Source: Gemmatimonadota bacterium
GTDB taxonomy: Bacteria > Latescibacterota > UBA2968
Direction: 5' to 3'
NCBI GenBank assembly: GCA_002727195.1
Contig: PBWH01000003.1
Location: 151,722 to 215,721, forward strand
Length of the DNA stretch: 64,000 nucleotides
Position numbers and translations under genes: made by a program. Under the pieces are notes generated by a model. That model was not told the DNA's origin and ran no database searches. It saw only the letters and a program-made list of their open reading frames with translations. Within the stretch, counting starts at the first letter, position 1. Each line of letters starts with the position of its first letter. Of the stretch, positions 43,740 to 52,625 are shown piece after piece.

Positions 43740-44687
43740 ATGCGAGGCTATTGTGCATGGAAAAGCGGGAACGTGACTAGGCTCGTGGCGGCGACTTGCG
43801 TCATCGTGGCGGTTGCGTGTTCGGGACCTGAGAGCGATGAACCTGGAGCCGCACGCGCGATGTCAAAGGCGAGGGACGTAGAGGGGGAACTGACCAGGCT
43901 TTCGGATGCTATCACCGCTTACGACGAGGTTGCAAAGACATTCCACAAGACTGATTCCGGGAAGTGGGCAGCGGAGAGAGTGACGCAACTGAAGGCGATC
44001 GTGGACTTGATGCCTGGCTACGAAGCGGCCCCCGAAGACTCGCTCCCGTCTGTTTCTGGAGACATTCTGCGACTGGCTCCGAACTACGAACCTGTCCTCC
44101 ACCGGTTGGGCGCCCACTACGCGGGTCGATCCAAATTCTACACGAGGGCTGCCGCGTCGTTCCAGGACTCCGCCATGACCCGTCGGCTCCTCAGGGTGTG
44201 GGCGTTCCAGGACTCGCTCTGGTCCGGCTACGAGTTCCGGGCGACACACAAGGATCGACAGATGCGCGATATGCTGTGCCAGCATTCGTTGGACGTGGCT
44301 CGGATGTTCGAAGGTGCCCGCGATTACAGTCGCGCGGATCAGATTATCCAGCGTGGGCTCGATTACGGGAGCGGGAAGGACATCGTCTCCAAAGCGAAAG
44401 TTTACGGTTCTTTCTACAAGTTCAGGACCGGGAGTGAAGACGAGGCCTATCGCATGGCGGGAGAGGTGCTCGAGAATAGCGAGCTCGAAGACCGCCTGAA
44501 GGCGAAGGCTCACCACGTTCGTGGACTGATCATGACCTACCGCTATCAGGATCACAAGCAGGTGGCGGATCTCGATAAGGCGATCGAGTCTCTGAACGCG
44601 GCCGTCGACCTGGATCCGGCGATCGGCGACGCGAGGTCATTGCTCAGGCAGCTTAGGAAGACGCGCAGCAAACTCCAAGCGTCGTAG
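43740..44687 (+). CDS. Lipoprotein with helical (TPR-like) repeats
   Basis: A 315-residue protein with a signal peptide and likely lipobox (VAVAC at about residue 27). The mature part is helical, with a final TPR-like segment (DLDKAIESLNAAVDLDPAIG). Aromatic-rich middle blocks such as HYAGRSKFYTRAAASF have no known match. The ATG at 43740 has GGAGG five bases upstream; the ATG at 43719 overlaps hprK. It could mediate protein contacts in the envelope. Confidence 0.72.
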   Translation: MRGYCAWKSGNVTRLVAATCVIVAVACSGPESDEPGAARAMSKARDVEGELTRLSDAITAYDEVAKTFHKTDSGKWAAERVTQLKAIVDLMPGYEAAPEDSLPSVSGDILRLAPNYEPVLHRLGAHYAGRSKFYTRAAASFQDSAMTRRLLRVWAFQDSLWSGYEFRATHKDRQMRDMLCQHSLDVARMFEGARDYSRADQIIQRGLDYGSGKDIVSKAKVYGSFYKFRTGSEDEAYRMAGEVLENSELEDRLKAKAHHVRGLIMTYRYQDHKQVADLDKAIESLNAAVDLDPAIGDARSLLRQLRKTRSKLQAS

Positions 44688-44734
44688 GTTGTGTGTTCTC
44701 TGCTCGTCACCAGAATCACGGGATTCTTTCACCG

Positions 44735-45178
44735 GGGTGGCGTGTTCTCGCTATCGACGATGCCCCACTATTTCCGGAGGTGGTGCGGGTCTCCCTGAAG
44801 CGGTCCGTGCGCCTGGTTGAAACCGAGTCCGATCCTCGGGGGGGCCTGAATCTGGCCATCTAAGGGGGATATGATCTCATCCTCCTCGATCTGAAGATGC
44901 TAGGGATGGCGGGGGAAGAGGTACTGACACTACTAAAGCCGTGCAGCTTTGGTCAGAAGCCTGTTGATACTCGTCAGTTCACCCATTTGTTGATCGATCT
45001 TCTTGAGGACCGGACCCGGGATGCTCAGCTGGAGGAAGCAGCATCGGCTCGCACAATACTGGGCAGAGTGGTTCAGTTCGTGTTCGGCGAGTGTGAACCA
45101 ACGGCGGCAAGGAAGATGGGTGTCATTGTCAACGCGCTCGTCCTGCTCGGGGCCGTGGGGTTCCTCGCCATCGGGTGA
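44735..45178 (+). pseudogene. Response-regulator remnant with stop and internal deletion
   Basis: In one frame, RVLAIDDAPLFPEVV (the acidic pocket), an in-frame TAA at 44861, then YDLILLDLKMLGMAG with the phosphoacceptor Asp, and VLTLLKP. The frame then jumps to QKPVDTRQFTHLLIDLLEDR, which belongs beyond the conserved Lys of a receiver domain. About 40 residues around the usual Thr/Ser and Lys region are missing. A hydrophobic C-terminal segment (GVIVNALVLLGAVGFLAIG) ends the frame. It would not be functional. Confidence 0.75.
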
Positions 45179-45264
45179 GCCACGAGTCGATTCGTCGGTG
45201 CAACTAAGACGCTGGGTGTGTGACGCCCGGCGTTTCTGTTTCTATATGGAGGATACGAGGGAGG

Positions 45265-46578
45265 ATGGGGGACATCGTTTGCAAATTCGGCGGGTCGTCG
45301 CTCGCTGATGAGGATCAGATTCGGAAGGCCATCGAGATCGTCGAGGCGCGGAGTGAGCGTCGCTTTGTCGTACCGTCGGCACCAGGAAAACGGGATGACG
45401 GCGATACCAAGGTGACGGATCTGCTCTATCTCTGCCACGAACTTGCGAGGCAGAAGGTCGACATCGCAGAACCGTTCAGTTACCTCAAGCGTCGCTTTCT
45501 CGGCATCACAGAAGCGCTGGGGCTCGACCTAGACATGAAGGGACTGCTCGATCAATTGCGTGTCGACATCGAGCAGGGCGCGAGTACGGATTATGTGGCG
45601 TCGCGCGGAGAGCATCTGAATGGACGGATCCTTGCTGCCGCGCTGAGGGCCAAGTTCGTCGAGCCGGCGGAGGTGATTCGGTTTGGGAGATCTGGCACGT
45701 TGGACCCGGACTCATACGACGTCATCGCCCGGAAACTGTCTGGATCGGGAAGGTTTGTGATCCCAGGGTTCTACGGAGCCGAGGCAGACGGTGAGATCAA
45801 GACGTTCTCGCGCGGAGGCTCGGACATCACTGGGGCTGTTGTCGCCAGGGCGATATCGGCCGACGTGTATGAGAACTGGACCGATGTGTCCGGTATGCTG
45901 ATGGCTGATCCACGAGTCGTTTCGGACGCGAAGCCGGTGACCGAGATAACCTACCGAGAGATTCGTGAGCTTGCCTACATGGGGGCCAGTGTCTTCCACG
46001 ATGAGGCGATGTTCCCCGTGCGTGAGGCCGGAATCCCGGTGAACATCCGGAACACCAACTGTCCTGATGATGCGGGGACGATGATCCTTCCCGAACGTGA
46101 TATGTCGAAGCAGGCGCTGGCCGGCGTGGCCGGTCGGGCGAACTTTTCGATGTTGTTCATCGAGAAGGCGCTGATGAACCAGACCAAGGGGTTTGGTCGC
46201 AGAGTGCTAGATGTGATAGCTGAGCAGGACATCAGCTACGAGCACTCTCCCAGCGGAATCGACACGATGTCTGTGATCATCAGTGACGACGAATTGGGAG
46301 GCAAGGGTCCCGAACTCGTGTCGAAGATCGAACAGGTCCTCCAGCCGGATCGCGTAACGCTGCTCCCGGGGCTGGCGCTGATTGCGACGGTCGGGGAGGG
46401 CATGTCACATCGGATCGGCATCGCGGCCCGTCTGTTTGCGGCGCTTGCCGATGCCGAGGTCAACGTACGAGTGATCGACCAGGGCGCGTCGGAGATCAAC
46501 ATCATCGTTGGTGTGGAAGCGGCCGACTTCGAGCGTGCGGTGCAGGCGATCTACCGGGCCTTCGAGGACGAGTCGTGA
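45265..46578 (+). CDS. lysC: Aspartate kinase
   Basis: A 437-residue aspartokinase, first step to Lys, Thr and Met. VCKFGGSSLAD is the KFGGTS-like phosphate site, FSRGGSDITGA the second nucleotide motif and ELAYMGASVFHDEAM the substrate segment. Two ACT-type regulatory domains follow (FIEKALMNQTKGFGR and PGLALIATVGEGM), so feedback control is expected. Start ATG 45265 follows GAGGGAGG. In-frame ATGs upstream (45220) overlap a decayed gene's end and are less likely. The symbol denotes the family; the inhibitor class is unknown. Confidence 0.92.
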   Translation: MGDIVCKFGGSSLADEDQIRKAIEIVEARSERRFVVPSAPGKRDDGDTKVTDLLYLCHELARQKVDIAEPFSYLKRRFLGITEALGLDLDMKGLLDQLRVDIEQGASTDYVASRGEHLNGRILAAALRAKFVEPAEVIRFGRSGTLDPDSYDVIARKLSGSGRFVIPGFYGAEADGEIKTFSRGGSDITGAVVARAISADVYENWTDVSGMLMADPRVVSDAKPVTEITYREIRELAYMGASVFHDEAMFPVREAGIPVNIRNTNCPDDAGTMILPERDMSKQALAGVAGRANFSMLFIEKALMNQTKGFGRRVLDVIAEQDISYEHSPSGIDTMSVIISDDELGGKGPELVSKIEQVLQPDRVTLLPGLALIATVGEGMSHRIGIAARLFAALADAEVNVRVIDQGASEINIIVGVEAADFERAVQAIYRAFEDES

Positions 46579-46591
46579 GAGGAGCGACGGG

Positions 46592-47968
46592 ATGAAACGC
46601 ATCGGGATTCTCACGGCCGGCGGAGACACGCCTGCGCTGAACGCGACGCTGCACGGGGCTGTGGCCAGGGCGAACCAGCTTCGAGTGGAGGTTGTCGGCC
46701 TGATCAAGGGGTTCAGCAGCCTCCAGAATTCGCGCGTGCCGCACGTCCAGCTGAACCCTCTATTCCGTGAAATTCCTGAGCTCGATGCGACCCAGGGCGG
46801 GACGATCATCGGGGCTTCACGGGACTACGTCGATCCCGAGGACCGTGAACAGCTCGACAGGATCATTGGGCGCCTGAATCACCTCAAGGTCGATGGCCTC
46901 ATCTGTATCGGTGGTGACGGGACTCTGAACGGTCTGCAGCCGATCGCCGAGCAGATGCCAGCTGTGCTGGCTCCCAAGACGATCGACAATGACCTGGGCC
47001 TCAATTATATGAGCGAGGCCCAGGAATGGGTTCGAAAAGAGCAAGCGGATGGCATGGTCGACTACAGCCGCTCCAGGACCCGCACGGAATTCGATCTCGA
47101 GTATATGGTCAACTATGTGACCCCCGGATATGCAACCGCCGTCTTCGACGTCGCGATGGGGATCAATCGGGTCCGCACCACTGCGGAGAGTCACCGCCGG
47201 ATCGCGATCGTCGAGGTGATGGGACGGGATTCGGGCTACATCGCCCTTGGGGCCTCCTACGGCCAGCCGGATTTCATCCTGATCCCCGAGGCGCCTGTGG
47301 ATGCCGACCTGCTCGTCGAACAGGTGAAGGAGCTCTACGAGCTACAAAAGAACGTCGTCATCGTGTGCGGCGAAGGGATCTCGGACGAGTCGGGGGAACA
47401 ATTGGGCGCCCATCAGGAATCGCCGGATCCCTCGGGTAACGTCCTCCTGTCCGGGGCCGCTGAAGCGGTTCGTCGGATTCTGATCGAGCGTATCGGCGAC
47501 AGGTACTTTGTCGATCGGCGGCGTGGAGAATCGGCAGATGCGGCCATCTTCACCCGAAAGGTGGGGCACTCGCAGCGAGGGGGGCGTCCCATACTATTCG
47601 ACCGGTTCCACGCGGCCCAACTCGGCGGTCGAGCGGTCGACATGCTCCTCGAGGGCCAGAACAACGCAATCGCCACGCTGAACTGGAATCGAGACGACGG
47701 ATTCTACGTGGACAGCCTGGACGCGAACATGTTGCGTGATCCATGGGGTCACATCCACGCTCGACTGGTGCATCCCAGCTTCTACGACACCGATCGGATG
47801 CGTCCCTCGCGCATGGGTGTCGAATACCTGCTCCAGATCTTCACCCGGGCAATCGGCCACGACGACCTTGAGAACATCAGCCGGTCCCTGTTCGACTCCG
47901 GAAATCTCTTTCGACCTTATCACGGCCCGAACACTGACATCGCCCGCCGAATCCGATACCTGGACTGA
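46592..47968 (+). CDS. pfk: ATP-dependent 6-phosphofructokinase family protein
   Basis: A 458-residue PFK. Motifs: GILTAGGDTPALNA, LICIGGDGTLNG with Gly at the ATP/PPi-determining position (favouring ATP), PKTIDNDL and EVMGRDSGYIAL. It is longer than PfkA (about 320) and in the range of the larger bacterial PFK groups. ATG 46592 lies 13 bases after lysC, and galK-like gene starts four bases after it. The ATP preference is inferred from the GGDG motif. Confidence 0.92.
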   Translation: MKRIGILTAGGDTPALNATLHGAVARANQLRVEVVGLIKGFSSLQNSRVPHVQLNPLFREIPELDATQGGTIIGASRDYVDPEDREQLDRIIGRLNHLKVDGLICIGGDGTLNGLQPIAEQMPAVLAPKTIDNDLGLNYMSEAQEWVRKEQADGMVDYSRSRTRTEFDLEYMVNYVTPGYATAVFDVAMGINRVRTTAESHRRIAIVEVMGRDSGYIALGASYGQPDFILIPEAPVDADLLVEQVKELYELQKNVVIVCGEGISDESGEQLGAHQESPDPSGNVLLSGAAEAVRRILIERIGDRYFVDRRRGESADAAIFTRKVGHSQRGGRPILFDRFHAAQLGGRAVDMLLEGQNNAIATLNWNRDDGFYVDSLDANMLRDPWGHIHARLVHPSFYDTDRMRPSRMGVEYLLQIFTRAIGHDDLENISRSLFDSGNLFRPYHGPNTDIARRIRYLD

Positions 47969-47972
47969 GCAG

Positions 47973-49328
47973 ATGGATTGCTCGGACAAAGGCTCCGTCA
48001 CGAGTGTTCTCCTGGAGGCCGGTTTCGGGAACGAAGCCGAAGAGCGTGCCGGCGCGTTCGTCACGAGCGCGAAAGTCCTTGGACCGTCTGTATCGGCACT
48101 CAGAGCGTGGTGGGTGCCTGGTCGGATCGAGGTGCTCGGGAAACACACGGACTACGCCGGAGGACGGTCGCTCCTGTGTGCAACGGATCGAGGCATCGCG
48201 TTCGTCGTAAAGCCGCGGCCAGACAAGGTCATTTCTATCACGGACTCTCACACCGGGGATACCGACAGCTTCGAGGCATCTCCGGATCTGGACACCAGCA
48301 CAGGGGATTGGCGAAATTACCCGAGGACGGCTGTCAGGCGCATCGCATCCAACTTTGGCGCCTTATCGGGAGTCGAAATCGCGTTCCACAGCAATCTGCC
48401 TCAGGCTGCGGGCATGAGTTCATCGAGTGCGCTCATTGTCGGTTTCGCCCTGATCCTGATTCGGACGAACGGGCTGGATGGCCGGGATATTTACAAAGAG
48501 AACATTGGGAACGACGAGGAGCTGGCTGGGTATCTGGGAACGGTCGAAAACGGCCAAACCTTCGGGACGCTGGAGGGCGATGCAGGCGTCGGGACTTTTG
48601 GTGGCAGCGAGGACCATACGGCCATTCTGTGTGCATCGGCGGACACCCTGAAACGCTACGCCTTTTGTCCGGTCCAACACGAGCGAACCGTTGGCTTCCC
48701 TCGCAGCCTAACCTTTGTGGTGGCTTCGAGTGGAGTTGTGGCCGAGAAGACGGGAGGTGCTCTCGAGCTTTACAACCGTGCAAGCCGGCTCGCGGGGGCG
48801 GTTACCAATGCCATCAACACGGGGCTCGGGGACAGCCACCCTCATCTTGCCGCTGCTATTCAGTCTGTGGGCGTGGATGGAGTACGGTCCGCTCTGTCCG
48901 GTGCGACGGACAGCGACTTTGGTGTGGATGACCTTCTTGATCGCTTCGATCAGTTTGTCAGGGAGAGCGAGCAAATCATCCCAGCGGCGACAGACGCGCT
49001 CGATGGGAACGATGTCGAAGGCTTTGCAAGGTATATCAGTGAGTCGCAGGCGAACGGCGCGAGACGACTGAAGAATCAAGTCGAGGAGACCGTCTGGCTC
49101 GCTGAACAGGCGGAGCGGTTAGGGGCACGTTCCGCATCGGCTTTTGGCGCAGGGTTTGGCGGGAGCGTATACGCACTTGTCGACACCGACCGAGCGGCAG
49201 CGTTCGCATCGGAATGGGCCTCGGCCTATCGAAGTGCGTTCCCTGCGAGAGCTGATGCGTCAGTGTTCTTTATCACCCGTCCCGGACCGGCAACATTCGA
49301 GCTGGCTGATCAGTCTTCGACGGTGTAG
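47973..49328 (+). CDS. Galactokinase-like GHMP kinase
   Basis: A 451-residue GHMP kinase. VPGRIEVLGKHTDYAGG (48-64) is the galactokinase signature with Lys in place of the sugar-binding Glu. LPQAAGMSSSSAL is the ATP loop, and GAGFGGSVYAL the third GHMP motif. The Glu-to-Lys change makes galactose specificity uncertain. It lies four bases after pfk. A decayed galT is elsewhere in the window, so a Leloir role may be lost or the kinase may act on another sugar. Confidence 0.85.
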   Translation: MDCSDKGSVTSVLLEAGFGNEAEERAGAFVTSAKVLGPSVSALRAWWVPGRIEVLGKHTDYAGGRSLLCATDRGIAFVVKPRPDKVISITDSHTGDTDSFEASPDLDTSTGDWRNYPRTAVRRIASNFGALSGVEIAFHSNLPQAAGMSSSSALIVGFALILIRTNGLDGRDIYKENIGNDEELAGYLGTVENGQTFGTLEGDAGVGTFGGSEDHTAILCASADTLKRYAFCPVQHERTVGFPRSLTFVVASSGVVAEKTGGALELYNRASRLAGAVTNAINTGLGDSHPHLAAAIQSVGVDGVRSALSGATDSDFGVDDLLDRFDQFVRESEQIIPAATDALDGNDVEGFARYISESQANGARRLKNQVEETVWLAEQAERLGARSASAFGAGFGGSVYALVDTDRAAAFASEWASAYRSAFPARADASVFFITRPGPATFELADQSSTV

Positions 49329-49429
49329 GGATCGGCTTCCGGGTAGTAGTCGACCCACCCGAACCAGTAGACGTTCAGGTGGAGGATCGGTCGCAGGGCC
49401 ATCCCGTCCGGACCCATTCCGGTCTGCAG
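49310..49429 (-). pseudogene. Possible C-terminal remnant of a DUF3179 protein
   Basis: The minus-strand frame ends with LRPILHLNVYWFGWVDYYPE and a short tail. This resembles the closing HxxxFWFAWxxFxP motif of DUF3179 proteins. The rest of the gene is absent; upstream sequence is unrelated and codes on the other strand. It overlaps the 3' end of the kinase gene by 19 bases. Only about 40 residues are available, so the call is tentative. Confidence 0.35.
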
Positions 49430-49439
49430 GTTCCTGGAT

Positions 49440-50006
49440 GTGCACCTGACTGCGACGGGTCCGGGGACGATTGGGCTGGTCGTTGAGTTAGGGCCCATCA
49501 TCGGGCGGGTTGAGCTCCCGGTGGGGCCCTGGGTCGCGTTTGATGCAGATCCACTGCCAGGAAATCAGGGAGTCACAGCCCCGAATCTGGTCGCAGGACA
49601 ATCGTTACGCCTTGATATCTTTGGAGATGTCACTCAAGGGGACGGCAGGGAGGGGCAATTCCAGGTTCGTTACCCAAGGGACGCGGTCGAATTCCTGCAC
49701 GTGGATCCATTACCGGGCCTCAACGGGGCTGAATCCATTGTGCTCGTCTTCCAGGTCGCTCCGGATACGCTCACGTCTTCGTTGCGAATCATATCGGCGA
49801 GTTTGGGCTATGTGGACGGAACCATAGTTCACCTGGAAGCCGGGGGCACACTGGAAGTGGTCGTCACCCCACCGATGACATTCACCCGTTTTGCGTCACT
49901 CTTCGGGTGGTCAACGATCGATCGGGATTTCGACAGTCGATACGATCTGGACGGGCAGATCTCGTTCCCCAGTCTGTTGTTGTTCGCCGAGGCTGTGGCG
50001 CGATAG
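49440..50006 (+). CDS. Fragment of a secreted protein with dockerin-like end
   Basis: 188 residues from a GTG, with no signal peptide. The middle reads like a cohesin or Ig-type beta-domain (GQSLRLDIFGDVTQGDGREG to GYVDGTIVHLEAGGTLEVV). The end DSRYDLDGQISFPSLLLFAE recalls the calcium repeat DFDRDGSVAFSDFLSFA of the protease at 32.7 kb, but with one repeat and altered Gly/Asp. It may be the 3' part of a longer secreted protein whose start was lost. Confidence 0.5.
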   Translation: MHLTATGPGTIGLVVELGPIIGRVELPVGPWVAFDADPLPGNQGVTAPNLVAGQSLRLDIFGDVTQGDGREGQFQVRYPRDAVEFLHVDPLPGLNGAESIVLVFQVAPDTLTSSLRIISASLGYVDGTIVHLEAGGTLEVVVTPPMTFTRFASLFGWSTIDRDFDSRYDLDGQISFPSLLLFAEAVAR

Positions 50007-50089
50007 CAGCTGGATGTCCAGGGTCGAAAGAGAACGGCGGAGCGTCCATAACGGAGCTACGCCGTTCGTGTGTCTATGATGCTGGGCGA

Positions 50090-50836
50090 TCAGGCTTTGT
50101 CGTCGTAATCCCCGAACTCGCGCATCCAGATTTTCCGGAAGCGAACGAGATCACCGTGATCCTGGAGCATCAAGGGTCCCTTGGGGCCGTGGGCCGGGTC
50201 GTAGGATGACAGGTTCTTGTGGCCCGTCGGTCCGTGCGCGGCTTTGTGGTGGTGGAGCATCACACCGTTGAGGATAACTGTCAGGTAGGCAGGGCTGACC
50301 AGCTTGTCATCCTGATAGCGGGGAGCCACAAACAGGATGTCATAGGCTTGCCACTCTCCCGGTTTGCGACACGCGTTCACGAGCGGTGGAAACTGACCGT
50401 AAATCGCCCCGGTTAGGCCGTCGGCATAGGTGGGGTTGTCATACCCATCGAGCACCTGTACTTCGTAAAGCCCCATCAGAAAGATGCCGCTGTTTCCGCG
50501 CCCCTGGCTGGAGCCCTTCACCTCTTTGGGGACCGCGAACTCTATGTGAAGCTGACAGTCGCCGAATTCGGCCTTGCTGCTGATGTTTCCCGTCTTGGGT
50601 TCGACCTGCATATACCCGTTCTCGACCGTCCAGCCGATCGGGCCGCCCTCCTTGTTGACCCAGCCCGAGGTATCCGATCCGTCGAACAGAACGGTCGCGT
50701 CCGAGGGGGCGCCGGCTCCGTCCCCGGGCGCGACCACGCGGGGTTGTGGGCGTTTGCTGTCGTGTACGCGCCAGGGCTGCCCCGGGAGCACTGGTGTATC
50801 GTCATATCCGACCGGAGTGTGCTTTTCACCCGCCAT
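50090..50836 (-). CDS. 3-keto-disaccharide hydrolase / DUF1080 family protein
   Basis: A 248-residue concanavalin-like protein of the DUF1080 (3-keto-glycoside hydrolase) family. Family blocks: VLFDGSDTSGWV, SKAEFGDCQLHIEF, RGNSGIFLMGLYEVQVLDG and LMLQDHGDLVRFRKIWMRE. No signal peptide is evident at this start. ATG 50836 has AAAGGA eight bases upstream; an ATG at 50845 is possible. It is divergent from the GH88-like gene; both fit glycan degradation. Confidence 0.88.
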   Translation of the reverse strand: MAGEKHTPVGYDDTPVLPGQPWRVHDSKRPQPRVVAPGDGAGAPSDATVLFDGSDTSGWVNKEGGPIGWTVENGYMQVEPKTGNISSKAEFGDCQLHIEFAVPKEVKGSSQGRGNSGIFLMGLYEVQVLDGYDNPTYADGLTGAIYGQFPPLVNACRKPGEWQAYDILFVAPRYQDDKLVSPAYLTVILNGVMLHHHKAAHGPTGHKNLSSYDPAHGPKGPLMLQDHGDLVRFRKIWMREFGDYDDKA

Positions 50837-50922
50837 CTTCTTCATCCTTTCGTATACACTTGTAATGGTGATGCGGTAAGATAGTCTGCTGCCTCGGGAG
50901 GCTCAAGACAAATGGGCGTTTG

Positions 50923-50951
50923 TTGCCACTGGTGACCCCTTTTGGTATGTT
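50923..50951 (+). promoter_or_regulatory. Predicted promoter of the GH88-like gene
   Basis: TTGCCA (50923-50928) and TATGTT (50946-50951) with 17 bases between, about 38 bases before the ATG. Confidence 0.4.
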
Positions 50952-50995
50952 GGCTACTGGTTCGTAGGGATGATTGACGTCTGCACGGAGGGGCA

Positions 50996-52357
50996 ATGAA
51001 GATCGATGACGGAATAACACTGCAGGACCTGAGCGGGAATCTGTCTCGGGTCTTTGAGCTCGCTGGCCAGAAGATTCAAGCCATCGACTCGACTTGGGAT
51101 CCCGCAGCAGGGACGCCGGTCTTTACAGTCGAAGGGCAGTATACCACGAGGGGCTGGACAGAATGGACCCAGGGGTTCCAATTCGGCTGTGCCGTCTTGC
51201 AGTATGACGTAACGGACGACGACGCTTTTCTGGAGATCGGCCGTAGGGCGACCGTCGACAAGATGGCCAGCCATGTGACGCATATGGGCGTTCACGATCA
51301 CGGGTTCAACAACCTCTCCACCTATGGGAACCTGCGCCGGCTGCTGCTGGAGGGCCGGACAGGCGGGGACGACTGGGAGCGAACCTTCTACGAGATGGCG
51401 ATCAAATCGTCCGGGGCTGTTCAGGCTGCCCGGTGGACGGCGATCGCCGACGGGAAGGGGTTCATTCATTCGTTCAATGGACCGCACTCCTTGTTCTCCG
51501 ACACGATCAGGTCGTGTCGGATCCTGGGCGTGGCCCACACCCTGGGTCATCACCTTATGGGTGAGAATGATCGCGCGATATCGCTGCTAGAACGACTCAT
51601 CCATCACGCTGAGACGACGGCGTCATACAATGTCTACTATGGTGAGGGACGAGACAGGTGGGACGTGAGCGGTCGTGTTGTTCACGAGTCCATCTTCAAC
51701 ACGAACGACGGAAACTATCGCTGCGCCAGTACCCAGCAAGGCTACTCACCGTTCTCGACGTGGACACGAGGCCTGGCATGGATCGTCACCGGTTATGCCG
51801 AACTGCTCGAGTTCCTGGATACGTTGTCCGATGCCGACCTGGACAAGTATGGCGGACGAGATTCGATCGCGGCGACCTTTACGACGGCAGCTCGGGCTAC
51901 GGCCGACTTCTACATCGACGGCGCAACCGCGCTCGACGGCATCCCATACTGGGATACCGGCGCACCTGGCCTATTCGAGCTTGGTGATTGGCAAGGCCGG
52001 ACTTCCGATCCACACAACGCTCACGAGCCGATCGACAGTTCGGCGGCCGCGATCACGGCTCAGGGACTGTATCGATTGGGCAAGCGGCTCGGCGAGTCCC
52101 GGTATACACAGGCGGCCCTGACCACGGCCAGCACCTTGTTTGATGCACCCTATCTGTCTGAGGATGCCAACCACCAGGGCTTGTTGCTGCACTCGATCTA
52201 CCACATGCCCAACGGGTGGGATCACGTCCCCGACGGGAGTAAGATCCCGTGTGGAGAGAGTTCTATGTGGGGCGATTACCACGGGATGGAGTTGGCCACA
52301 CTGCTGCATCGAGAGCTCCACGGCCAGCAGTATCTGACATTTTTCGATCCGGCCTGA
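50996..52357 (+). CDS. GH88/GH105-like unsaturated glycuronyl hydrolase
   Basis: A 453-residue (alpha/alpha)6-barrel glycoside hydrolase. FSTWTRGLAWIVTGYAELL, EPIDSSAAAITAQGLYRLG and LLLHSIYHMPNGWD with GESSMWGDYHGMEL follow the GH88 pattern. Asp residues that start vinyl-ether hydration are expected in HESIFNTNDGNY and in EPIDSSA. The enzyme would release unsaturated uronic acids left by a polysaccharide lyase, matching the PL5-like module at 15 kb. No signal peptide. ATG after GGAGGGG. Confidence 0.82.
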   Translation: MKIDDGITLQDLSGNLSRVFELAGQKIQAIDSTWDPAAGTPVFTVEGQYTTRGWTEWTQGFQFGCAVLQYDVTDDDAFLEIGRRATVDKMASHVTHMGVHDHGFNNLSTYGNLRRLLLEGRTGGDDWERTFYEMAIKSSGAVQAARWTAIADGKGFIHSFNGPHSLFSDTIRSCRILGVAHTLGHHLMGENDRAISLLERLIHHAETTASYNVYYGEGRDRWDVSGRVVHESIFNTNDGNYRCASTQQGYSPFSTWTRGLAWIVTGYAELLEFLDTLSDADLDKYGGRDSIAATFTTAARATADFYIDGATALDGIPYWDTGAPGLFELGDWQGRTSDPHNAHEPIDSSAAAITAQGLYRLGKRLGESRYTQAALTTASTLFDAPYLSEDANHQGLLLHSIYHMPNGWDHVPDGSKIPCGESSMWGDYHGMELATLLHRELHGQQYLTFFDPA

Positions 52358-52380
52358 CGAGCCAGTGACCGGTGAGTGGG

Positions 52381-52419
52381 AAAGGGGCGGATGGACCTTC
52401 GGGTCGTCCGCCCTTTCTT
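52381..52419 (+). terminator. Rho-independent terminator
   Basis: Stem GGGCGGA/TCCGCCC (52385-52391, 52407-52413) with inner GACC/GGTC around TTCG, followed by TTTCTT. It is 24 bases after the GH88 stop. The next 206 bases to the disulfide oxidoreductase show no gene. Confidence 0.85.
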
Positions 52420-52625
52420 ATCTCACCCTGTCGTGAGAGTCTGGGGTCTTCAGGTAGCCTGACTCATTCACTGACTGAACCGTGTGGGTGTCGGCGGTGA
52501 GTTAAGAGTCTGTAAAACAGCGATTTGTTTTGCCGACCGGTGCTTGGGCAGGGGCCTGGCATAGCAATTGACTCTTCGATTTTTTAAATTGTGAACTCGG
52601 CAAACTTCGAACACAGGATTTGACC

